64,000 nucleotides of DNA from Poa pratensis. Lineage: Eukaryota > Streptophyta > Magnoliopsida > Poales > Poaceae. This document shows positions 57,351 to 64,000 of this stretch, in pieces; the first letter of the stretch is position 1; the number at the start of each line of letters is the position of its first letter. The DNA lies in contig CAMZMU010000027.1 of assembly GCA_947311845.1 (NCBI GenBank), positions 43,178,853 to 43,242,852 of the forward strand, in the 5' to 3' direction. A program made the translations under genes and the position numbers. The notes under the pieces were generated by a model. It made no database searches and was not told where the DNA came from. It saw only the letters and a list, made by a program, of their open reading frames with translations.

Positions 57351-57455
57351 CTGCAGATCTGCGCCATGGAAGATACGTCGGAGCTCGTCGACAGGGTCGA
57401 CCTCAAGGTTCACCCTGAGCCCCGAGGTGCACGGCGACAGAGGATGGCGAACACC
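57351..57455 (-). pseudogene. Captured exon with donor site near the Helitron 5' end
   Basis: On the minus strand an open segment reads VNLEVDPVDELRRIFHGADLQ up to a clear donor (CTGCAG|GTACTTAC at 57351). The surrounding region is GC-rich, unlike the AT-rich rest of the Helitron. This fits the known habit of grass Helitrons to pick up gene fragments. The source gene is not recognised. Confidence 0.35.
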
Positions 57456-57743
57456 ACCTCCTCTTCACCTGCAGCTGTGGGAGCACCGCCAAGAAGGCGA
57501 CCTTGTCGTCCAAGAACACAACCGCCTCGGGCGACCTTTAATTCCTGGGTGGTGGCGCTGTCGACGAGCCATTAGCGAGCTCCTTCCCGGAGCTCCTTCG
57601 TTAACGAGCCATTGCTGCCATTTAATAGTAGCGAGGGGCGGTCGAGGAGGTGGAAAACGGGAGGCTTCACCGACCTACGTCAAACTCCCATTTAATAGTA
57701 AAGACTATTCCTCTTATCACACTTTCTTTGTAGTCCCATTTTT

Positions 57744-57879
57744 ACCTGGTACATATCTGATTTGCTCTTTATTACTTTGACCATCCCTTTTTATCACACT
57801 TTTCTTCGCTAGTCAGCAAAAAAACGTGTGTGGCAATGGAAATGGAAGTAATCGAGGGCAAATCGGATATGCACCGGGT
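57744..57879. mobile_element. Small hairpin MITE-like element upstream of a gene
   Basis: Arms at 57744-57776 (ACCTGGTACATATCTGATTT...) and 57847-57879, the latter an inverted copy (AATCGGATATGCACCGGGT), enclose about 70 bp. The left arm and the next 30 bp are also tandemly duplicated to the left, in the unit split by the Helitron. It ends about 120 bp before the ATG of the gene at 57999. The transposon superfamily is unknown. Confidence 0.55.
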
Positions 57880-57998
57880 AGTGTGGGGGAAAAAAATCAA
57901 ATCCCCCAGGGAAACCCTTTCGGGTCCATTCATAGGAAAATCCAGTCCCCACTCCCCACAGCTGAACTGACGCAGCTCTCGCGCCGCCATCAGGGGCG

Positions 57999-58967
57999 AT
58001 GGAGCCCGATCCTGAGGGCGGCGTCTCTTCCCCGTCCCCGGCTCCAAACCCTAGTCACCAGCCCTTCCTCCGGGCAGCCAAGTCCACGGCCTTCAAGCGC
58101 GAGGAGCGCCGCAAGCACAAGGAGCGAAAACGGGAGCGCAAGCGGCAGAACCTCCTCGAACTCGCGCTCGAGCAGTGGGAACCCCTCGGCGCCCCGCCTC
58201 GCCCCGCCGCCATCTCCCCCTCCGGCGTACCACCCGAAGACAAGCCGTGGCCCTGCGACCCGCCTCCGGAGGCCGACCCCTCCGCCGCATGGAGCTGGGG
58301 TCTCCCTCCGCCGACTGCGGCTGGGGCACTCCAGCGGAACCCGCGACACAGCCGGCCGCGACGACGTGTCCCCAGGCCGCCGCGGTGAGGGCGTCCCGCG
58401 CGTTCTTCGGGCACCACGTCGACATCGACGACGACGGCGGCGGCGAGGAGGATGGGGATGAAGAGGAAGGCGATGATGTGACCCGGTTCTTCGAGGACCT
58501 GCTGGGGAAAGATGCGGGCTTGAGGGGATTCTACGAGGCGGAGCGGGAGACGGGCCGGTTCCTGTGCCTGGTCTGCGAGGGGATCGGCGTCAGGGCGGGC
58601 AAGAGGTTCCTCGGCTGCGCGGCGCTGGTGCAGCACGCCGGCACTGTCGCCCGGACGAAGAGGAGGCTTGCTCACCGCGCGTTCGCCGATGCCGTTGGCC
58701 ACCTGCTTGGCTGGGGCGCCGGCCGCACCACGCCTTTTCCGGTAAATGTCTATTGCCCTGTCGAGACTTCTTCAGACAAGTACTATGCCTAGCCTACCAC
58801 TTCTTCAGAAAACTTTGTCTATCACATTGCTGAATGTCTTGTTGCAATTATACGAGATGCAGGCAAATTCAGGTAACGATGGCGCTTCTGATCAAGCTGG
58901 GCACTTGGATGCTTCTGAAAACGTAGAAATGGAGGTGGCTGACTTGGCTGAAATGGAGGTGGCCTGA
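57999..58967 (+). CDS. Uncharacterised grass-type protein, two exons, one frameshift
   Basis: The ATG at 57999 opens a Pro-rich start and then a strongly basic segment (FKREERRKHKERKRERKRQN, residues about 30-50), likely nuclear. After residue about 100 the protein continues in a frame shifted by one base (switch near 58290-58325). It continues with SRAFFGHHVDI, an acidic run, FFEDLLGKDAGLRGFYEAE, and FLCLVCEGIGVRAGKRFLGC ALVQHAG, where Cys/His spacing is loosely zinc-finger-like. Exon 1 ends at 58741 (donor GTAAAT), and exon 2 is 58863-58967, in phase, with an acidic tail. I recognise no named domain. The frameshift is probably a single lost base, real or from the consensus. The first 150 bp upstream contain a hairpin MITE. 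Confidence 0.72.
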
Positions 58968-59036
58968 CTTAGCTGAAAGCTGGGCACTTGATGCTTCTGA
59001 AAGCGCAGAAATGGAGGTGGCGTCTGACTTAGCTCA
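58968..59036 (+). repeat. Partial duplication of the last exon
   Basis: GCTGGGCACTTGATGCTTCT, GAAAGCNCAGAAATGGAGGT and GACTTAGCT repeat the exon-2 sequence at 58897-58966 just after the stop codon. The copies differ by small changes, and the frame is not continued. Confidence 0.7.
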
Positions 59037-59562
59037 TCGTGTTTTGTTAGTGATTCGTCTTGGTGAGAAAGCTTGGAAATGTGTGTGATTTGGTTTGATG
59101 CATCGATAACCTTTGATGCCCCTTCTCAAAATCTACAAGTAATCTTGTTCGATGCGCTGATAACCTTGATGCTCGTTTTTAACTTCTCAAGCTGGATGTG
59201 AAAGTTTCTGATTTGCAGTGCATCATATTTCAGGTGTCTGCTTGCACTGTGAATTATGCGTGAGTTGTAGATCTTGATTCTTGAGGTAGAGGGAAAAGAA
59301 TGATTGGAAATCTATTGATTCTAGTCGTTGATTCTAGCTGCTGAGAAGTAGTTTGAGCTTATGGTTGGAGGCCATTGTTTCCTTATCATGAAAACACATG
59401 CACAATTGCTGTCAGGTAAGAAAATTCCAAACACATAAGCTACCTTGTTCCAACATATAGAGTAATCTGCAATGGCATTATCTTAAGATAGTGAATATGC
59501 CACCAGGAACCTCTTGATAAACTAGACTTTACTTGTCGATTTCATCTTCAAATGATCAGACA
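59037..59562. other. Probable 3' UTR and flank, no gene
   Basis: T-rich DNA with a duplicated phrase (TCGATGCGCTGATAACCTTGATGC against GATGCATCGATAACCTTTGATGC). No coding region. Confidence 0.4.
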
Positions 59563-59564
59563 TA

Positions 59565-59632
59565 CTCCCTCTGTTCCACAATGCCTCACATGTGCCAGCT
59601 GGAGCTATTAGTTGGAAGTGGAACAGAGGTAG
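59565..59632. mobile_element. Miniature Stowaway-type MITE, 68 bp
   Basis: Ends CTCCCTCTGTTCCAC and, as reverse complement of the right end, CTACCTCTGTTCCAC, with TA on both sides (59563-59564 and 59633-59634). Only about 38 bp separate the arms, so it is an internal-deletion form. Confidence 0.75.
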
Positions 59633-59742
59633 TATCATTCTAGGTCAGGTTAAGGCTAACCAAAGGGAATTTGATGTTTTTCTGAACTGAAGGATCACAG
59701 TCTACCACTCTAGCACTGCAAATGCTCCGTATTATCCCCTTA

Positions 59743-60942
59743 GAGCATCTCCACCGGGGCCTCTAAATCGGTGTCCGGCACCCCCCAATTGGGCCTCCTT
59801 TGGGGGGTGCCGGACATGTGTCTGGGCAACATTTGGAGGCCGCCCGCAGCGGCACTACCCAAAGACCCACCCATCAAACGGCCCAAAATTTGAGCCAACT
59901 GTCGAACACCTTGCGGGCGCACGAACCGCCGCCGGTTCGCCGCGTCGCTCCGCATTACAGCAACCGTCGCCAGTTCGTGTGGACGTGCAACCGCCGGCGC
60001 TTGGCAGCAATATCTAACCATCCTCGCGGGCCCGCACGTCGATCTCATTCTCTTCGTTTGGTATGACATGGCCGAGTGGGGTAAGCCAGAGATGTGCAGA
60101 AGGAGGGCGCCACCAGCGAGGAGTCCGGCGGCGAAGGCGAAGCACCGGTGTCGTCTTCCTCGAGCGGCAATGGCTCGGATTCTGTTTCTTCCCCCGAGCC
60201 ATCGCCGTCAGAAGTCGAGCAATTCGATCTCTTCTACGGGCTTGACGACACCCCTTCGCCGCGTTCTTCGTCGGACGGGGAGACCCCCGCAGAGGAGGAG
60301 GACGAGGAGGAGGAGGACAACGACGACAGCGGCCCCAATGCCGTCGCTCCCAACAAGGTGAACGAGGCAGCCCCGCTAGCCGGCGGGAGAAGAGCGAGGT
60401 CGCGGCCGCCGCCGAGAAGGACGCGGCCGTCGATGCCAAGGACGAGGACGGCTACGACGGCGACGTCGAGAAGCCGAATGTCCTCCCCAAGCGTCCTCGC
60501 CAAGACGGCGATCACGCGGAAGCGTCGGCCTCCAAGAAGATGAAGAAGAAGGATGTGTCACTTCCGTCTGCGCCATGGGAAGCGGCGCGGCGTTATTGCG
60601 ACGCGTCGCTTCGCTCTGCGCCCGCCAGGGGAACGGGCGTGGTGTTATTGCGACGCGTGATGACAGGTGTGGCGTCGTCTCGTCGCCTCGACATTAAACG
60701 CGGCGAAACGGCCCTCCTGCACAGCCAATTTAATGCCAATTTAACACGCGTTGTCAGGGCCATGGCCGAGGCGATGTCCGGCACCCCCAGGAGGGCCTCC
60801 AAACTTGGAGGCCCGATTGGGGGTGCCGGACACAAAATCGCTCGGGGCGGGGATTTGGGGAGTGCCGCTGGTGGGTGTTTTTGGTGTCCGGCCTCCCAAT
60901 GGGCCTTTGGGGGTCGTTTGGAGGTTCCCGGTGGAGATGCTC
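59743..60942. mobile_element. PIF/Harbinger-like TIR element with captured coding DNA
   Basis: The left end is GAGCATCTCCACCGG and the right end is its exact inverted copy. A perfect TTA target duplication lies at 59740-59742 and 60943-60945. Subterminal arms contain GTCCGGCACCCCC and its complement. A second inverted pair sits inside at about 60777-60836 (CCGGCACCCCCAGGAGGGC and GGGGGTGCCGG). No transposase is present. The core carries a captured coding stretch. Confidence 0.75.
60094..60543 (+). pseudogene. Captured Ser/acidic coding stretch in the Harbinger-like element
   Basis: An open frame of about 150 codons begins MQKEGATSEESGGEGEAPVS, has a Ser-rich run, PSPSEVEQFDLFYGLDDTPS, a Glu/Asp-rich run, and a basic end. 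Frame bias is normal for a GC-rich grass gene. An alternative reading on the other strand is less structured. The product is unknown, and it may be a piece of a nuclear protein gene. Confidence 0.4.
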
Positions 60943-61249
60943 TTACCAAGATGAATCGAGACCTGAGATCGGCTAAGAACACATATAGGATTTGGATAGG
61001 CACCACGAGAACTATAAGTGAGATTTCTTAATGTTCAGATACAATATATTCAAACATGCCAACCACTCACACCTATGTTTGGATTGTGACCAAAGTGTGT
61101 CATCCCAATTTTTTGGTCATGACCACAAGGTTTGCTCTTGTTTGGATAGTGGCAAATTTTTTGGCCAACTTGTGGGTAAGGAAAGGCTCAACCAAAAAAT
61201 TGCTGCCAAATTTTTGGTAGGGCAATCTTGGGCAAAAGCCACACACAAT

Positions 61250-62120
61250 CTAGGTCTCTGTTGTACCTTGTCCATTGTTACACCATCTTTGGGCAATCAA
61301 GGACTTCTTTCGGAACACGTTGGCATGTGTCCAGTTCATCAAAATCATGGGCGACACGTTTAAAATAGGTGAGTAATGAGGTGTAAATGGTTTTAACTGA
61401 GATGTGTGGAATGCGGGATGAATTTTACTGCTCCCAAGAAGGTCCAACTTGTATGTTGCCGAACCAATTTTCCAAAGAACTCGAAATGGTCCAAAGGACT
61501 TGAATGCAAGTTTGTGGTATGGGCGATTGGCCACTGAAGATTGGCTGTAAGGTTGCAGTGCTTGCATATTTCTTCGTTCGCTGTTGAGCAGACAACAGAT
61601 GTTGCTTCAGAGCTTGCAACTGTTCCTAATGGTCATTCAGAAAGTCAGAGACCGGTGATGCATAGGCAACGTGTCTGACATTGATCCCATCATCCCATGA
61701 TTTGCTTCAAACCACAATGCTTTGAAAGGCGAGCATCGAAGCGATGAATGATAGGGGTCGGGGCTCGGGGCGCCATGGATAATCAGCGATTGTACAATGC
61801 ACGTGCTTTTCTAGGCATTGGTTGACCTCCTCCATCCCCGTCTGCCGTCTGGGGAGTATTTGCCGCAGAGAATTGCAACCTCGTACCCAGGAGTTTGAAA
61901 GCTCTCGGCAAAAGGTACTTGTGAACCTTTTCGCGATAAAAAACGAGCGACCACAAAGGTTTGTGTCGTGAAAGGGTGTGCTTCAGAGGGATGAAACTAG
62001 CAAACTTCATGAATTGATTGACGACAAAATGATGGGCATTGGAACAAACTGAAGCATACTTGTAGGCTTTATCAATTCATGTTTCGCCTGCTCAGACACA
62101 ACTATTCTTTACCCGCCAGT
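61250..62120 (-). pseudogene. Ty3/gypsy integrase fragment, minus strand
   Basis: On the minus strand, from right to left: VVVNQFMKFASFIPLKHT (integrase core, about 62030-61950) in several frames, then QALKQHLLSAQQRTKKYA (about 61610). After that come NRPYHKLAFKSFGPFRVL, GSATYKLDLLGSSKIHPAFH and TSQLKPF (61540-61370), the C-terminal integrase domain of chromovirus-type elements. It has neither LTR nor other domains, and is frame-broken in several places. It is a relic unrelated to the Athila-like element at 41378. Confidence 0.75.
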
Positions 62121-62545
62121 ATGTTGCTTGGATAACAGGTTGAATTGTTGAGTATTGTCCCACTGTCAGTTTTTTTGATCATTTATTGGCTGACAAGTAG
62201 GGCACAGTTTCAGTGTCAATTCATGATCGGACCCGGATTTGGGGGTTTTTTTCTTCGAAAATTCCTGGTAGGTCTTTGCGATTGGAAACAAAGTGTGGTA
62301 CCAAACTAGAACTGCGTCGCAAAAACTGGTAGTTTTGTGCTTTCATTTTGCAAATGTTTAGCATCTCAAGCACATATAGCCGCACACCAAGTTTCTATGC
62401 ACACCAAAAATCGATAAAAGAAAAAAAGTAAGCAAAAAAAAGAAAACCTTGACTTGAGTGTCGGAAAAAACAAGCAAATGGGCCAGAAGCCACGCAGGGG
62501 TGATGCAAGCCAGGTGTGAGGAACGAACCCTTGAAAGTCAGAAAT
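62121..62545. other. No supported gene
   Basis: No coding or element features recognised. Confidence 0.4.
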
Positions 62546-63210
62546 CACTAGAAAAATGGTTTCCTTTGCAACGGGAACTTCATATTCGCTCTCACCGTGA
62601 CAAGTGTCACCTTCTCCTTACTCGCCCCCCCACGGTTATTTGCATGTCCGCCATGTGTCGCTACCATATTAAAAGTGGGAAAGATGAGAGAAGAGACACG
62701 AGAGGTGGGAGGGCAACTTTTCCTTTTTTTTGTAAACCGAATTTTCAAAACGAAATATCTCGAGAACCGTTTATCCAAATTACGAACCGTTTTCACTTTT
62801 GAACTCCTCACGTCAAAATCTTCAAAACTAGATCCCATGTTAATAGGTTTTGATGAACTTTTTTTTTGTACTCCCGGTTTTATATAGTTCGTACATTCTG
62901 TTCTGTGATTCGTACATCACGTTATGTGTACTTTGTACTCCCACTTCTCTGGATTTTCGTACTTCCTGTTTAGTGTAGTTGTACATCTTGTGTATTTTCG
63001 TACTCCGCTTTTTGTGTTCTTGTACTTTTTGTGCACTTCTGTACTGTTATTTTTGTGTACTTGTACTTCCTATTTTATTTGTGTACTTTGTCGTTCTGTG
63101 TAGTTTGTACGGAGTCATTTTGTACAATACTTTGTACTTCCTAATAACCAGGCACGTACAACTACCGATGGATCCACGTACATGCGTTGCTTGCACCGAT
63201 GGAGCACGTA
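62546..63210 (+). mobile_element. Unclassified repeat, copy B (CACTAGAAAAA start, GTAC-rich)
   Basis: Aligned to the element at 26265 from CACTAGAAAAA through the CTCGAGAACCG core and the GTAC-rich array (62880-63180: TTGTACTTCC, GTGTACTTTG and similar). The arrays share style but not exact register, and this copy retains ACTCCTCACGTCAAAATCTT, which copy A lacks. Downstream sequences differ. It may be a non-autonomous CACTA-like element, and the right end was not found. Confidence 0.6.
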
Positions 63211-63589
63211 CATGCGGAGATCCCCACTGATGTACGGAGGCTTCGCGCGCTGTGTACACGCGAGGCCGGCTTTGCTCGGCGGGCGGGCAGCTAGGCTGCG
63301 CTTCGCGTACGTGGGCAGCTGGACATACGCGCGTGTGGAGGCTGCCGTCAGGCAGTAAGAAAATTCGTTTTGGGCCTGTTTTGTAGCCTGCAGATAGGAT
63401 GGCCCGGCCCACCGGATGCGAGGTCCTGGCGTTTGGTTTTCCGTTTTTTCTGTTGGGCCTGCATAGCACGGTCCTCAAAGTACCCTCGGGCCAGGCCCTA
63501 CGGGAACGGCCGAATCGGCCGTTTTCTTGGGGCCATGCCGAGTGGAGCGCAAGCGGTCGCAGCAGGTCGCACACGGGGAGACGCCGCGT

Positions 63590-63990
63590 CACTTCAGGGA
63601 CACGCGCCATTTATTCTCCTCATCGCCCACTCTCCCACTCCCAACTGCACTCGCTCTCCTCTCACCTCTCTCTCTCTTCGTCGGCGGTTGATTCACCGGC
63701 GGCACATCGGCGGCCATTTTCGGCGGGAGAAGAAGCCAGACGATCGTCGACTCGTCCGTGGCCAGAGCGGAGCTTCGTTGTCACATCGCCAGCCCCGAGT
63801 CCTCTCGAGTTCGTCGAGTTCTTCGTCAATGGCGGTATGATGATTTGGACTCCTTCTATCTATCTTATGCATCATAGATCTGTAGATCCGGCCTGATTTA
63901 CTCCGGTATTATGACATGCACCGTAGATCTACATGGTTTTAGGGTTCATTACAGATATGTGGTTGCACTGAAAGCAGGTTGCATTTTATT
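63590..63990 (+). promoter_or_regulatory. Possible 5' UTR and first exon of a gene leaving the window
   Basis: A GC-rich, CpG-containing region with a pyrimidine-rich leader (CTCTCCTCTCACCTCTCTCT at about 63653-63672). It leads to an ATG at 63829 with the donor-like ATGGCG|GTATGATG two codons later, then T-rich intron-like DNA (TTTTAGGGTT at about 63936). This is the common layout of a plant gene start, but the remainder lies beyond 64000, so the call is tentative. Confidence 0.3.
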
Positions 63991-64000
63991 TGGTGTGTTC

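Larger units (their letters stand above)
54505..57704 (-). mobile_element. Non-autonomous Helitron, 3.2 kb, minus strand
   Basis: On the minus strand the 3' end reads CCGTAGCAACGCACGGGC, six bases, then CTAG at 54508-54505, followed by T. This agrees with the grass Helitron 3' consensus as I recall it. The 5' end is TCTTTACTATTAAATGG (57704 leftwards), close to the grass TCTATACTATTAA type. No target duplication is made, as expected. A neighbouring tandem copy gives the empty site: TTACTTTGA plus CTATTCC here, against TTACTTTGACCATCCC in the intact unit. There is no Rep/helicase domain inside. A second TC-CTACTATTAAATGG phrase at about 57613-57630 suggests an alternative 5' end. The interior carries exon-like minus-strand pieces. 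Confidence 0.8.

Overview
The window is nuclear DNA of a large-genome grass, most likely a Triticeae species (wheat, Aegilops, barley or rye type). The evidence is a CACTA transposon with TTGGTCCCGGTTC-type subterminal repeats, long nested LTR retrotransposons, Stowaway and PIF/Harbinger-like MITEs, a LINE of the grass zf-RVT type, a grass-type Helitron, and only two convincing host genes, both with plant introns. There is no prokaryotic gene organisation, CRISPR array or rRNA/tRNA gene that I could support.

Layout: 1-7065 holds LINE 3' fragments (1-440 and 4690-5612), a possible Athila-like relic, microsatellites and a half-duplicated Stowaway MITE. 7066-18442 is a complete CACTA element (13-bp TIRs, GTC target duplication). 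It carries tnpD (broken by one frameshift) and an intact five-exon second gene ending in a Ulp1-like C48 protease domain. Between the two genes lie a hairpin repeat array and a captured gene fragment. 18696-25107 is a complete Ty1/copia element (974-bp LTRs, GCTTA duplication) with a frameshifted polyprotein. 25353-25876 is a hAT-like MITE. 26265-28640 is a poorly classified repeat region with GTAC-rich arrays. 28858-34330 has two Harbinger-like elements, a 114-bp LINE tail with perfect target duplications, and scattered exon-like remnants.

36633-38871 is a three-exon DUF688-type host gene. 41378-52750 is a minus-strand Ty3/gypsy element of Athila type (TGGAC duplication, tRNA-Asp primer site), with a 1641-bp solo LTR inserted in its 5' LTR. 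54505-57704 is a non-autonomous Helitron whose empty site survives in a neighbouring tandem copy. 57999-58967 is a second, grass-type gene of unknown function. 59743-60942 is a third Harbinger-like element with a captured Ser/acidic coding stretch. 61250-62120 is a gypsy integrase relic. 62546-63200 is a second copy of the GTAC-rich element. The right edge may hold the first exon of a gene that runs out of the window.

Many otherwise well-preserved reading frames are interrupted by single-base changes of length, and the two copia LTRs differ mainly by small indels. That pattern suggests residual consensus errors in the assembly, so several pseudogene calls may be too pessimistic. I found no clear new molecular system. 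The most unusual features are the internal architecture of the CACTA element and a gene 5' end shared by two unrelated transposons.
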